Positions 37,768-47,224 of a stretch of 64,000 nt of DNA are shown piece by piece. The notes below the pieces were generated by a model. It was not told the origin of the DNA. It ran no database searches and was given only the letters and a program-made list of their open reading frames with translations. Position 1 is the first letter of the stretch, and each line of letters opens with the position of its first letter. The stretch lies in assembly GCF_900290235.1 (NCBI RefSeq), contig NZ_OLMK01000009.1:124001-188000 (forward strand), in the 5' to 3' direction. The stretch is from Streptomyces sp. MA5143a. GTDB taxonomy: Bacteria > Actinomycetota > Actinomycetes > Streptomycetales > Streptomycetaceae. The position numbers and the translations under genes are program-made.

Positions 37768-40055
37768 GCACCCCCGACCACCCCACCCCCCGCCCCGCGG
37801 ACGCGGCCCGCCAGGCCCTGCGCGCGGCCCGGGAACGGGCACTGCGCGGCGAGGACCAGGGGGAGACCGCGACGCCACCGACGGCGAGCGGCGGGGGTGC
37901 TGCGTCCGGCGGAGCCGGTCAGGCGGATGAGGCGTCGGGGCGCGGCGTGGAGATGACGTCCGGCCGTGGCAGCGCGGGGAGTGAGGTCAGGGGGGCGCGG
38001 GGTGCCCGGCCGGGTGATGTGGCCCGGGCAGCGCTGTGGCGGGCCACGGGCGCCAGGGCGGCGGCCTCGCCACAGGAGCCGTCAGGGGAGCGTGTGTCAC
38101 ACACCCCCGAGGCCCCGCGTGCCGGTGGGACCGCCGCACCGGGCGGTGCCCGGCCCGGCGACATCGCCCGTGCCGCGCTGCGCGCCGCTCGGAGCGCGGC
38201 GGAGCGGGCCCGCGCGGAGGCCGAGGAGGAGTCCAAGGCCAAGGCTGATACCCGGGCCAGAACTGATGCCGATGCCGTTGCCGATGCTGGGGCCGAGGCC
38301 AGGATCGATGCCGATGTCGATGCCGTTGCCGATGTCGATGCTGGGGCCGGTGTACGGGGAGCCGTATCTGAGGCATCGGCGGCATCGGCAGCATCGGCGG
38401 CAGCGGGAGCAGCCGGTGCCGGGCAGCGGGCTGCCCCCTCGCCCCGTGCCGCGGACCGGGCCCCGGGCCGCCGCAGCGGGAGGCTGGAAGGGAGGGGCCG
38501 CAGCGCTGACCGAGGTGAGGGCGCTGACCCGAGCGAGGGCCCCCGCCCGGTCCGGGACGTACGCGCCGTGCTCGCCGGTGCCTTCGAGCTGCCCTCGGAG
38601 GACCTTGCGCCGAGAGCCGAAGCAGAACCTCCCACCCGAGGCGAAGCCGATGCCCACGTCGGCGACCGGTCTGTCGGCCGTGTCGTCGACCACCCCGGGG
38701 AGACCCGGTCCGGAGGCGGCGGCGCCACGCCCCTCGTCCCCGGCACCATGGCCGCCCCCTCCCGTGACGGCGAACTCCGCCGTACCTTCGGGGCGTTTCC
38801 GCCCCGGACCTCGGGTGGGGAGGCGTTCGCGGAGAGCTGGTGGGGGAACGCGTGGGTGACGGCGTTGGAGGAGGGCGCCCTGGACGCGGCCCGGCTCACG
38901 CGAGGGCGGGCGTACGCAGACAAGGGCAACGTGGACGCGATCACGGTCACGCCGGGGCTGGTGCTGGCGTACGTCCATGGCAGCCGGCCCCGGCCCTACC
39001 GGGTGCAGGTCCGGCTGCGCACACTGGACGACGACGAGTGGGACAGTTTCCTGGACACGGCGGCCGAACGCCCCGCCGACATCGCCGCCCTGCTCGACAA
39101 GGAACTCCCGCAGTCCCTGGCTGGTGGTGCCACACCCTCACCCGCACCCGCGTCCGGCGGTCGGAGCCCTCGCGGGACGCGGCTGCTGCCCGGACCGGGG
39201 GAGTTGGAGCCGCACTGCAGTTGCCCGGACCGAGGGCATCCCTGCAAGCACGCGGCGGCGCTCTGCTATCAGACGGCGCGGCTGCTGGACGAGGACCCGT
39301 TCGTTCTGCTGCTTCTGCGGGGTCGGGGCGAGCGGGAGTTGCTCGACGCGCTGTCGCGGCGCAACGCCGCTCGGGCGGCGCGTGCCGCGCAGGAGCAGCG
39401 GCCCACGGCACTCCCCGGTGTCCGGGCGAGCGAGGCCCTCTCCCCGCGCACGCTTCCGCCGCTGCCCGCACCGCTGCCCCCGCCCCCGCACCCGGAGCAG
39501 CCCCCGGTGTATCCGGGGGCGCCGGGCGGCCCGGACCCGTTCGCGCTGGACCAGTTGGCCACCGACGCGGCGGCCCGGGCGCACGCACTGCTCACCACCG
39601 GACGGGACCCGGTCGCCGAGCTGACACTCTGGCAGGACGCGGTACGGCTGGCCGCGGCCCGCCCCGGCTCCGGTCTGACCGCCACCACCCGCGCCCTGTA
39701 CTCGTCACTGGCCGCCGCCACCGGCCGCACCGCGGCCGACCTGGCCCGCGCCGTCGCCGCCTGGCGCCAGGGCGGCATCGAAGGGCTCGCCGTCCTGGAG
39801 GAACCGTGGGACCCGCCGGCGGGCCGCTTCGACCGTGCCCGCCCGCTGCTCCTCGCCGCCGACCTGCCGGCGTTCCGCCCCTGGCACAACCACCTCACCC
39901 ACCCCCTCGGCCACGTCCAACTCCGCCTCGGCCGGGACGGCCTGTGGTACGCCTACGAGTCCGACCCGGGCCACGACGACTGGTGGCCCAGAGGAACACC
40001 CGACCTCGACCCGGTGGGAGCCCTGACGGGCCTGGGCTCGACCGACGGCCTCTGA
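37764..40055 (+). CDS. SWIM zinc-finger protein partner of SNF2 helicase
   Basis: A 763-residue protein, ATG overlapping the helicase stop. The N-terminal about 330 residues are low complexity, rich in Ala, Gly, Arg and Asp, and differ sharply from the rest. A conserved domain starts near residue 335 (AESWWGNAWVTALEEG, LDAARLTRGRAYADKGNV) and holds the SWIM motif near residue 485: CSCPDRGHPCKHAAAL, fitting CxCxnCxH. A C-terminal domain with DLPAFRPWHNHLTHPLGHVQLRLG closes it. SWIM domains bind DNA or proteins, and partnership with SNF2 ATPases is well established. Likely cytoplasmic, DNA-associated. Confidence 0.9.
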   Translation: MSTPDHPTPRPADAARQALRAARERALRGEDQGETATPPTASGGGAASGGAGQADEASGRGVEMTSGRGSAGSEVRGARGARPGDVARAALWRATGARAAASPQEPSGERVSHTPEAPRAGGTAAPGGARPGDIARAALRAARSAAERARAEAEEESKAKADTRARTDADAVADAGAEARIDADVDAVADVDAGAGVRGAVSEASAASAASAAAGAAGAGQRAAPSPRAADRAPGRRSGRLEGRGRSADRGEGADPSEGPRPVRDVRAVLAGAFELPSEDLAPRAEAEPPTRGEADAHVGDRSVGRVVDHPGETRSGGGGATPLVPGTMAAPSRDGELRRTFGAFPPRTSGGEAFAESWWGNAWVTALEEGALDAARLTRGRAYADKGNVDAITVTPGLVLAYVHGSRPRPYRVQVRLRTLDDDEWDSFLDTAAERPADIAALLDKELPQSLAGGATPSPAPASGGRSPRGTRLLPGPGELEPHCSCPDRGHPCKHAAALCYQTARLLDEDPFVLLLLRGRGERELLDALSRRNAARAARAAQEQRPTALPGVRASEALSPRTLPPLPAPLPPPPHPEQPPVYPGAPGGPDPFALDQLATDAAARAHALLTTGRDPVAELTLWQDAVRLAAARPGSGLTATTRALYSSLAAATGRTAADLARAVAAWRQGGIEGLAVLEEPWDPPAGRFDRARPLLLAADLPAFRPWHNHLTHPLGHVQLRLGRDGLWYAYESDPGHDDWWPRGTPDLDPVGALTGLGSTDGL
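38256..38402 (+). repeat. degenerate hexanucleotide repeat inside SWIM gene
   Basis: GATGCC/GATGTC-type units (Asp-Ala, Asp-Val codon pairs) run from about 38256 to 38345, followed by GCATCGGCG-type units to about 38402. They encode a DADVDAVADVDAG-like stretch and then alternating Ala/Ser. The repeat keeps frame and is a likely site of length variation. Confidence 0.75.
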
Positions 40056-40251
40056 CTCCCCCCACGAATTCCGACACGCTGGGAAGTCTGTTCGACGGAT
40101 GGTCCGTCGTCGTGCCCCGTTCCCGCGCCCGCGGCGTGACCTGCGCTTCGGTGAAGACCGTGTGGAAGTTGCCCGTCGATGTTCGGGAGCCGCGCGGGCG
40201 GATTCCGGTCCCCGGGACGGAGCACCGAGGGCGGGACGTTAGCGTGTAGCG

Positions 40252-40359
40252 GTGAGTGAGACGACGACCCCTGCCCTCCAGTACCGCTTCGACGGGCCGG
40301 ACGACGCCCCGGTCCTCATCCTCGGGCCCTCGCTCGGTACGACATGGCACAGGTTGTAG
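40252..40359 (+). pseudogene. pcaD: truncated 3-oxoadipate enol-lactonase (PcaD/PcaL N-terminus)
   Basis: GTG 40252 opens a frame encoding YRFDGPDDAPVLILGPSLGT and TW, the standard N-terminus of beta-ketoadipate enol-lactonase. The match ends at about 40350, and the frame then runs into TAG at 40357 after 35 codons, against about 250 or more in the family. The remainder is absent from the window. The break coincides with a change in gene content and base use, so it marks the left junction of the inserted island. Confidence 0.8.
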
Positions 40360-40692
40360 AGACCGTCCAGGGGCGTCTACGCCAGTCCAGCGCGGGCACG
40401 AAGTAGCAGGTCAGGGCCTCCTGGTCCAGGAGGGGCCGCCCAGTTGGTGATGGCTGTGTGATAGGCGGGTGATACGGCGAGGCCCCGCCGGGGCCCATCC
40501 TGCTGGCGCCTGCGCGCGGAGCGGTGAGACGACGAAGCCGCACCGGAGCTCTCCGGTGCGGCTTCGTCGTGAGTGCGGCTGCGTTGTCGGGCGCGATGTG
40601 GTCGGTGCCTCATGCGGACTGGCCCTATGACCCTTTTTGGGTGCACCTACTTTGCGATTGCACTCGCCTATGCGCCTAAGAAGCCGGCTTCG
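40360..40692. other. island junction region with inverted repeats
   Basis: This 333-bp segment between the broken enol-lactonase and the STAND gene contains no convincing gene. It holds CCTCCTGG-t-CCAGGAGG (40417-40433), GGCCCCG-c-CGGGGCC (40481-40495) and a 42-base hairpin. No tRNA gene, integrase or clear attachment repeat was seen. Confidence 0.6.
40529..40570. terminator. long perfect hairpin terminator
   Basis: A 19-bp perfect stem with loop GCTC: left arm 40529-40547 (starting ACGACGAAGCC), right arm 40552-40570 (ending GGCTTCGTCGT). It lies 122 bases past the stop of the leftward STAND gene and could terminate that transcript. Confidence 0.85.
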
Positions 40693-43600
40693 TCAGGTGT
40701 TCCGTTGTGCTGAGCTGCGGATGGTGCAGTCGAGGACGAACGCTCGGACGTTCAGGTTCCTACTCTCGTTGAGCTGAGTGGCCTGGGCATCGTAGGTCTC
40801 CTTTAAGCTGGCAGGCGTCTGCCTTGCAGCTGGCCGCTTGCGTTCCTTCGCCGTCCACTGGTCGGTGGGGAAGAAGGCGATCAGGTAGATGCCGTTGCGA
40901 GTGCCCAGCGCGGCGAGGTAGTCGTCGGCGAGCTGGGTTTGCATGGCGGTTTTGATCTTGTCGTGCCAGTTGCCCTTTACTTCGATAGCGACCTGGGCCA
41001 CGGACTCTTCCTGCCGCTGCGGTGAGGAGTGAGTCGCCGCAGCGGTGGGCGCTTGCAGGAGCAGGTCGATGCGGTCGCCTGCTCCCTTGATGTTGCGGTA
41101 CACCTGCACTTCTCGGTTGATGAGAATGCCGCCTTCGACGAGGTCTCGTCGTAAGGCGTAAGCGAGGTAGTCGGACACCAGGTTCTCGTCTTTGGGGAAG
41201 CGCAGCCGTTGCTTTCCGCTCTGGCCATTCGGCAGGGTTTCCAGCTCGGTTTCGTTCCACAGAATTGCCGCGGGGAGAGTCCCCTGGGTCAGGTCTTCCT
41301 GCATTTTGTTCAGGAGAGCGATGACGACGTCCATCAGATCCGTTCCGTCCCTGACAAGTCGTCGACGTGGGTCGTGGATCAGCTGACTGAGTTCGTCGGG
41401 GGTGGGGCGGACCCAGGAACCTTCCCTGTGCGCTTGCACGGCTTTCTGTGCCGCCGCTCGGATAATGCTGGTCTTGGGCCAATCGGCCGCCAACTCTCGC
41501 AGGAGACGGATGGCCTCACCGGTGCCCCGCGAGGCGAGGTGGTCGAGTACGACATCAATGTGCGTCTGCGCAGCAGTCGCACCCGGCGGGGACGAGCCAG
41601 ACGAGTCCGTCGAGGGGAAGCGGCCCAGGAGGATGCGGGCGATTTCGGCCAGTGCCGGTTCGGACAGTTTGAAAAGCCACGCCTGAGTGCTGTGAGAGCG
41701 GGAAAAGGCGCCGGAAACGGCTACGAGCGCGGTGCCGTCGGTACGAAGACGGTGCTCTGCTGTCGGCCAGATTTCTGTGGGTGTCTCCAACAGGAAGACA
41801 CGCAGATAAGCGGCGTCCAGACGCTCGTCGCGTGCTGGGCTGGGCTCGCGCAGCGGCGCACCGAGTCGGTCCCGTACCTGGTGGCAGACACGGGGGCTGC
41901 CTTGACGTAGAAGGATGGTGAGGACACGAGCGAGGACATCGTGGCCGCCAGGGCCGATGGCGGGGGCCCTTTCGTGAGCTTGCGTGGTGAGGTCGGTGAG
42001 TGTCTGCAACAACCTGGTCTCCAGCTCCGGTGTCCAGATGTAGGAGGCCAGGTCGAGGACGGGCGAGGTCTCTTCCGCCTCGTACAACGCCCGGACCAGC
42101 GAGTCGTAGGTGGTCTCGAGTTGCAGCGCGGCGTGGAGGAGGGCCATTTCCAGCAACTGACCGCGCGGGCCGATGTGGCGGGCCGCAGTGCTGGTGAGGG
42201 GGAAGGCCAGGAGTGTCGGTGCCCAGGCTTGCCACTGGCCTGAGGGCAGCGTGGCCAGTATCTCGCCGTCGTCGTTGAGGAGTGCTGTGAAGGCAAGGAC
42301 GGCTGCCCATGGACGGGCGGGAAGGCTGTTGGTGCCGATCCAGCTGCTGCCGGTGGGTAGGCCGTTCGTGACGAACCTGCGTGCTACGGCCAGCAAGCGG
42401 TGTTCGTAGCCGTCGGCGAGGATGACGGTACCGGGAAGAGACGGCAGATCGGTGAGCAACTCGTTGGCCGCGAACCTGCCTGTGTCCGGATCACATTGCA
42501 GGTTCCAGCACAGGGCCACGAAGCTGTCGTGGTCGCCCGACTCCGCATGTGCGAGAAACTCGCGGGTGGTGGTGATGTACTCGTCGCGGCCCTGCCATGG
42601 CTCCGTTCGCGACTGACGTCTTGCCGCCTGGGCCCTGAGCTGGTCAGCGCGAGGGCCGTCGATGGGAATGGCCTCAAGGTCTTGAGCGAACACCTGTGAC
42701 CAGACTCTGGTGCCTTGAGTGGACCATGCCGTGTTTTGCCCGGCGTCTGTCGTCCTGGCCATGGACCACACGTGCTGCAGCATGGGCCAGGCATGCGGCG
42801 CCTTTTCGTCGCTGAGGCTCTGTTCGAGTTTTACGAGCCAGGCGAGATCTGCGGCGTCGAGCAGGCTGGTGCGCTGTTCTCGTTCAGGGCCGACGGAGGT
42901 CTCAAAATGCGAGCGGACGGTCCGTGTGGGATGCGGGTCCCATCCCTCGGCCAGCTGGAAGGCATCCTCTGCGTCTTGGGCGACGTTGATGAGGTGTCGG
43001 GTGAGCGTGTGGCGCAGATGGTGAGCGTGCTGGTTTTCAGGGTCGTCCAACGGTGCGCACAGCGGCGCGGGAACGGCCAACTGTGGGTACGTCTGCAGGT
43101 AGATACGCAGCCACATAGCCACAACGGGAACACGCGCCTCGGCTTCCGGCCCGCTCAGTGCACGGTCGAGGAGGCCCTGGACCATGGCTGCTTCGTCGGA
43201 CCAGCCGACCCACAAGGAATCGGGATCCATGAGATGCGATCCGGCCCAGTCCAGAAATGGCGCGACCTGGTCCTCCGAGAGAGAAGCAGGCAGACGGCGG
43301 CAGAAAGAGGTGTAGAGGCTGGGGTCGGTTCGTGGCGGCGTCAGGGCTGCGAGGAGTTCATCGAGGGTGAGCCAGGGCTGGCATGTTTGTAGGACAGCAC
43401 CGCGCAAGCCGTCGGCGGGATCGTGCTCGGGCTGTTGAGCTAGTTCGGCGAGGATGGGCTTGAGTAGTGGAGCAGCCTCTGCCTGGTTCAGCATGCCAGC
43501 ACACTGGGCAGCCAGGCGGCGCAGCCGGTGAGGATACTGGGCATCACAGGCAATGGACGCTACTGCCTGCAGAAGTTCCCCGACCTCGTTCTCGGCGATC

Positions 43601-45081
43601 AGGTTGAGGATGAGTTCGAGTTCGTGTGTGATGTGGGGCGCGCGGTTCACGGCTTCGTGAAGAGCCTGCTTCAACTGGTCGGCAAGGCCGGGGTGTCGCA
43701 GTGGCGCCATGTGCCACCAGGGCAGGCCGTCGCCAGGCGTGTCCTGTCGGGCTTGGCGCAGCAAGCCATCGACGATGAGTTCGGTGCAGCGTAAGTCCTC
43801 GAGGTAAGAGCTGTAGGAGGCGATGGCCTGCGGGTCGACCTCGATCAGCCAGGGGCCGAGTTCTGGACGCAGGGAGATGAGCCAGGCAGCCAGCTCATGA
43901 AGGTCTGTGGGAATGCCAGGCTCGCCGACCTCCCCCCGGTGGACGAGAAGTCCCTGCAGTTGTTCGCGGGGGACCTGGTGGTCGGTGAGGTATCGAGCGG
44001 CGAGGTAGGAGGCGATGGAGGCGTGAGCAGGACCAGCGGCTGCAGCGCCGCGGCTGCTGAACAGCGAGCTGTTCAAAACCCCCTCAACGATGGGGCGCTC
44101 GATCGTGAAGGTGTCACCGGGGGTGCCCTCTTGTGCGCCGAGGAAGGTGTCGATGGCCAGCAGGGCCAGGCCGGGCTCGGTTCGGCGCCTTGTGGTGATG
44201 CCCTCGGCGCCGGTGAGCACGCAGTAACAGGCGAGGCGGGCTGCGGTGGCGAACCTCTGGGACTGGCTTCCAGCAAGGTCGTCAGGGGTACGGTCATGGC
44301 CTTGGTGCATGACGGCGTGTGGGAGGGCGAACGCGTAGAGGCTGGCGCGGCTGGCAGGCAGTGTGCTGTGTTCCAGAAACGTGTCGAGCAACAGGTCCAG
44401 AGTCAAAGGGGTACGCGCGAGGGCTTGGGCGCCGGCTTCGGTCACAGCTTCGAGAAAGAGCTTGGGATCCACGCCCTTGGCGGAGGCGGCTGAGACCAAG
44501 TCGCTTCGGCGTAGTGGTGCCAGGGTGTAGGTGCGGGATTCGTCGATACCGAAGGCGGCGATCACTGCCTGGCTCAGGACGTCGGTGTAGGCCATGCTGC
44601 GGCAAGCGATCAGTACTTGTAGCCGACGGCAGTCATAGGTGGCGGCCAAGTCGGTAAACCAGCCGGCAATTTCTTTGCCGGTGGCCCGGCATTCATCAAC
44701 GCCGTCCAGGACGAGAAGATGCGCATGCCCCGCCTCGGCATCGGACGAGCTGGCAGCGGGCGTATGTCCTCTGGGGCCAAGTCGGCTGAGTACTGAATCA
44801 GCCTTGCGAGTCAGGTCCTCCCAGGACCGGACCTGGCCGAGATCAACCCGCACTTGTGCATCCCAGCCCCGGCTCGTCTGGGTTGCATCGAGAACGGTAT
44901 TCAGCGCGGATGACTTGCCGATGCCAGCTTCGCCGAGCAGCACCGCAGAAGCGGAACAGGCGTCAATCAGCGGCACAACCGACGGCGGCTGGTGATACCA
45001 GCTCGATGTGTCCATGAGGAACCCATGGGAGTCGACAGGGAGGTCCTCTCCCACAGGGACGCAGAATCTGTCCAGTCGCAT
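40693..45081 (-). CDS. NACHT/STAND-like NTPase with C-terminal PD-(D/E)xK nuclease
   Basis: A 1462-residue protein. The NTPase is at the very N-terminus: Walker A GEAGIGKS at 50-57 and Walker B HLLVLDGVDE at 121-130, a DGxDE form typical of NACHT ATPases. About 900 helical residues with no clear motif follow, likely a solenoid. Near the C-terminus the segment from 1310 to 1420 resembles a PD-(D/E)xK nuclease: DRIDLLL (Asp1339), then VAIEVKGNW (Glu1367, Lys1369). STAND ATPases with nuclease effectors (Avs-type) act in phage defence, but there the nuclease is usually N-terminal, so this order is inverted. TTA codons lie at 41152-41154 and 40804-40806. Substrate and trigger are unknown. It stands alone, ending in a strong hairpin. 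Confidence 0.8.
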   Translation of the reverse strand: MRLDRFCVPVGEDLPVDSHGFLMDTSSWYHQPPSVVPLIDACSASAVLLGEAGIGKSSALNTVLDATQTSRGWDAQVRVDLGQVRSWEDLTRKADSVLSRLGPRGHTPAASSSDAEAGHAHLLVLDGVDECRATGKEIAGWFTDLAATYDCRRLQVLIACRSMAYTDVLSQAVIAAFGIDESRTYTLAPLRRSDLVSAASAKGVDPKLFLEAVTEAGAQALARTPLTLDLLLDTFLEHSTLPASRASLYAFALPHAVMHQGHDRTPDDLAGSQSQRFATAARLACYCVLTGAEGITTRRRTEPGLALLAIDTFLGAQEGTPGDTFTIERPIVEGVLNSSLFSSRGAAAAGPAHASIASYLAARYLTDHQVPREQLQGLLVHRGEVGEPGIPTDLHELAAWLISLRPELGPWLIEVDPQAIASYSSYLEDLRCTELIVDGLLRQARQDTPGDGLPWWHMAPLRHPGLADQLKQALHEAVNRAPHITHELELILNLIAENEVGELLQAVASIACDAQYPHRLRRLAAQCAGMLNQAEAAPLLKPILAELAQQPEHDPADGLRGAVLQTCQPWLTLDELLAALTPPRTDPSLYTSFCRRLPASLSEDQVAPFLDWAGSHLMDPDSLWVGWSDEAAMVQGLLDRALSGPEAEARVPVVAMWLRIYLQTYPQLAVPAPLCAPLDDPENQHAHHLRHTLTRHLINVAQDAEDAFQLAEGWDPHPTRTVRSHFETSVGPEREQRTSLLDAADLAWLVKLEQSLSDEKAPHAWPMLQHVWSMARTTDAGQNTAWSTQGTRVWSQVFAQDLEAIPIDGPRADQLRAQAARRQSRTEPWQGRDEYITTTREFLAHAESGDHDSFVALCWNLQCDPDTGRFAANELLTDLPSLPGTVILADGYEHRLLAVARRFVTNGLPTGSSWIGTNSLPARPWAAVLAFTALLNDDGEILATLPSGQWQAWAPTLLAFPLTSTAARHIGPRGQLLEMALLHAALQLETTYDSLVRALYEAEETSPVLDLASYIWTPELETRLLQTLTDLTTQAHERAPAIGPGGHDVLARVLTILLRQGSPRVCHQVRDRLGAPLREPSPARDERLDAAYLRVFLLETPTEIWPTAEHRLRTDGTALVAVSGAFSRSHSTQAWLFKLSEPALAEIARILLGRFPSTDSSGSSPPGATAAQTHIDVVLDHLASRGTGEAIRLLRELAADWPKTSIIRAAAQKAVQAHREGSWVRPTPDELSQLIHDPRRRLVRDGTDLMDVVIALLNKMQEDLTQGTLPAAILWNETELETLPNGQSGKQRLRFPKDENLVSDYLAYALRRDLVEGGILINREVQVYRNIKGAGDRIDLLLQAPTAAATHSSPQRQEESVAQVAIEVKGNWHDKIKTAMQTQLADDYLAALGTRNGIYLIAFFPTDQWTAKERKRPAARQTPASLKETYDAQATQLNESRNLNVRAFVLDCTIRSSAQRNT

Positions 45082-45277
45082 ACGGCACCCCTTCGGCCAT
45101 GGACACCGAACCTACCGCCGTAGGGATACGCCTGGCACTCCGCTCATCCAACAACCCGCGCCTGACTCTGGCGGACCAACAGCCGCCTGAGCCGCCTGCA
45201 CGCAGCGAATGCCGAGTGCAGTCGCCACCCACGCAGCTCAGAGCAGGTGAGTCACAGCCTGCCGACGGGGCAACGCG

Positions 45278-45550
45278 GTGGGGAGGGCCGCGGCTACGCC
45301 GACAGACGACCTCATGGCTGGCGTGCAGTCGCCTACCCCTACCGGGGGCCCGCGGCTCACGCTCGCCAGGCAGGCACTCGCCGCGAACCCGGGTGCCAAG
45401 AACGCCGACCGCATCGAGGCCCTCCAGGCACAGACGGAGAAGACGTACGCCCGCGCCGTCTGGAACCTGATCCTGAAGTCCGCCCGCGAGCGTCCCGAGG
45501 AGCGGCCCTGCGCCCGACACACGCTGCGGGCTGTGTCACCTGCTTGGTAA
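45278..45550 (+). CDS. uncertain small ORF
   Basis: A 90-codon frame, conceivably starting at ATG 45314 (MAGVQSP). The middle (ALAANPGAKNADRIEALQAQTEKTYARAVWNLILKSARERPEE) looks like an amphipathic helical protein. No family was recognised. The following bases in another frame read CGLCHLLGNGW and then CTDRDVFVCTT, so it could be the front of a frameshifted gene. It is divergent from the STAND gene at the edge of a region full of mobile-element remnants. Confidence 0.3.
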   Translation: MGRAAATPTDDLMAGVQSPTPTGGPRLTLARQALAANPGAKNADRIEALQAQTEKTYARAVWNLILKSARERPEERPCARHTLRAVSPAW

Positions 45551-47224
45551 CGGCTGGCACGCTCTCGGCTGCACCGACCGCGACGTCTTTGTCTGCACTA
45601 CATGACGAGGCCGTACGCGAAGCCACCGGGCAGACGCCCGTGCCCTTCGGCGACTGGCCGGTGAAGTAGCAACTGCGCGAAGAGAGGTGCCTCCGCCCCT
45701 GCGTGGGTGGAGGCATCTCTCTCGCATGTGAGGTGTTGTCGGATCAGGACCGCGGCCGAATCGGAATTCTCCGTGCTTCCTCCACGTCGTCGGGCTCGCT
45801 CGGCGGGGGCTCCGTGAGCAGGCTCAACAGCCGACGTCGGAGCTGAGGCGAGGAACCTCAACTTCGAACGCGACCCCCACGACCTGCAGCGCCGTGAGAA
45901 CCGACGCGCACGGACGCCGTGCCACCAGATTGCAATGGGCAACAGCAGCAGGTAGGGGAGTAGCCAGGAGGACAACTGCACGATTAACCTCACGAGGGTC
46001 TTGGCGCCCTCGCGCAAGGCTATGCAGCGAGGGCGAATCCAGTTGGGCCGGCAACCTGGGTCGATCCCAGAGCCCGGGGTACTCGTGGGGCGGCAGTCGC
46101 AGGAGGCCACACGGTGAAGACGCGGTGGGCGGGACAGTGACGACTTCTAGGAGAAACCTGACGCAGCCGGTGAGAAGGCGTTGCGTGAGAACCAGCAACA
46201 GATCTGAGAGGGCCCGGGCGGCGTCGGCGATGCCCCCGACTTGAGCCGCTGTGGGACGGTGACTGTTGACGCGGCCCATCCGCTGAGTCAGCAGGTCGAC
46301 GAGCGTCAGCGCTATCGTTGCTGTCTTACCGGAGCCTGCGGCGTGGTGAATCACGGACTGCAGTTCCGAGAGCCGGTGGTGGCCAACGGCCACCGCCGAG
46401 GCCCTGGCAGCCAGCGTTGGCTCCGGCTTGTGTAGCAGGCCGGAAGTGCTGCACGGGAAGCCGGAGGCTTCCTCTGCGGTTCGGAGAAGAGCTATGTCCA
46501 GACCTTCTGAAAGGCTGGAGTTGGCCATCGGCCCGACGATGAGCCAGGGCACATCCACCAATTCGCGCAGACGAACGGCGGCTGAGTGCAGAAGGCCCAC
46601 AGGGCTTCGACCGACGCCGACGGATAGCGGTTGCCGGCCGAGGTCGCCCTCGGCCTCCGACCGACCGTTCCCCGGCCGTCAACCGGACAGACGAGCCCCT
46701 CGGGAACCTGCCCTTCGCCCTTAGCTTCGCCTCCAAGGTGGCTGACCCGTACGGCCCCGACAGGGCCATCCGCTTCGGCACAACGGACGGCTCCGACGCC
46801 TGGCCCGTTCGCCTGCGGCCCGACGGCTTCCCGCCGGCGTGCAGATGCAGGGCGTGCACGGCAACGCGCGGTTGCTTGGCGGCCGGCAGGGGTGGGGTGT
46901 CGGGGTCGCGGTCGGGCCGGGGGTGCGGTCGCTGGGTTCTCGGACTCCCTCGCTGATCTTCCCGGATTCTCGGGGAACCGGGGCCGACGCCACCGAAGCC
47001 GGCAAGACGGTCGGCGGTGCCAAAGACCGTCATGTCGCCGCCCGTGGCGGCCATGAACTCGGCACCGAGGATGACGCCCAGACCGGGCATGCTGGTGATG
47101 GCGGACGTCGGCACCAAGCTGATCCGGCGGTGGCTGATCTGGTCGGCGGTGACGATGGCGACAATGTGCGACCGCAAGGCATCGGCATGGTGTTGACGCC
47201 TGCCTGTGATCCTCACTCTCGGGG
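45551..47224. other. degenerate region with mobile-element remnants
   Basis: No intact gene is convincing in these 1.7 kb. A minus-strand frame 46600-45824 contains AAGSGKTATIALTLVDLLTQ, a Walker-A-like string reminiscent of type I restriction helicases, but the rest is not family-like. A different minus frame near 45985 reads VQLSSWLLPYLLLLPIAIWW, a possible membrane helix. A short plus-strand stretch (46690-46850) reads LSFASKVADPYGPDRAIRFG and looks coding but has no start or end. Frames shift repeatedly, as in decayed genes. Confidence 0.45.
46950..47190 (-). pseudogene. IS110-family transposase fragment
   Basis: The minus strand encodes TSMPGLGVILGAEFMAAT, then FGTADRLAGFGGV, the conserved C-terminal (Transposase_20) region of IS110/IS116 transposases. 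A frameshift near 47000 moves the match into the frame reading VASAPVPRESGKISEG. Only about 80 codons remain. It is a different lineage from the intact IS110 at 62850. Confidence 0.75.

Noticed and set aside
34807-37878. 1023-codon minus-strand frame opposite the SNF2 helicase
   Set aside because: The plus strand has all helicase motifs; the minus frame is Gly/Arg/Ala-rich noise.
40360-40692. Possible tRNA-like or attachment site at the island junction
   Set aside because: The inverted repeats here do not form a cloverleaf and no matching direct repeat was found elsewhere in the window.
45824-46600. 258-codon minus-strand frame with AAGSGKTATIAL as a possible restriction helicase
   Set aside because: The Walker-like string is isolated; no other helicase motif follows and neighbouring frames look equally coding-like, so it is described only as part of a degenerate region.
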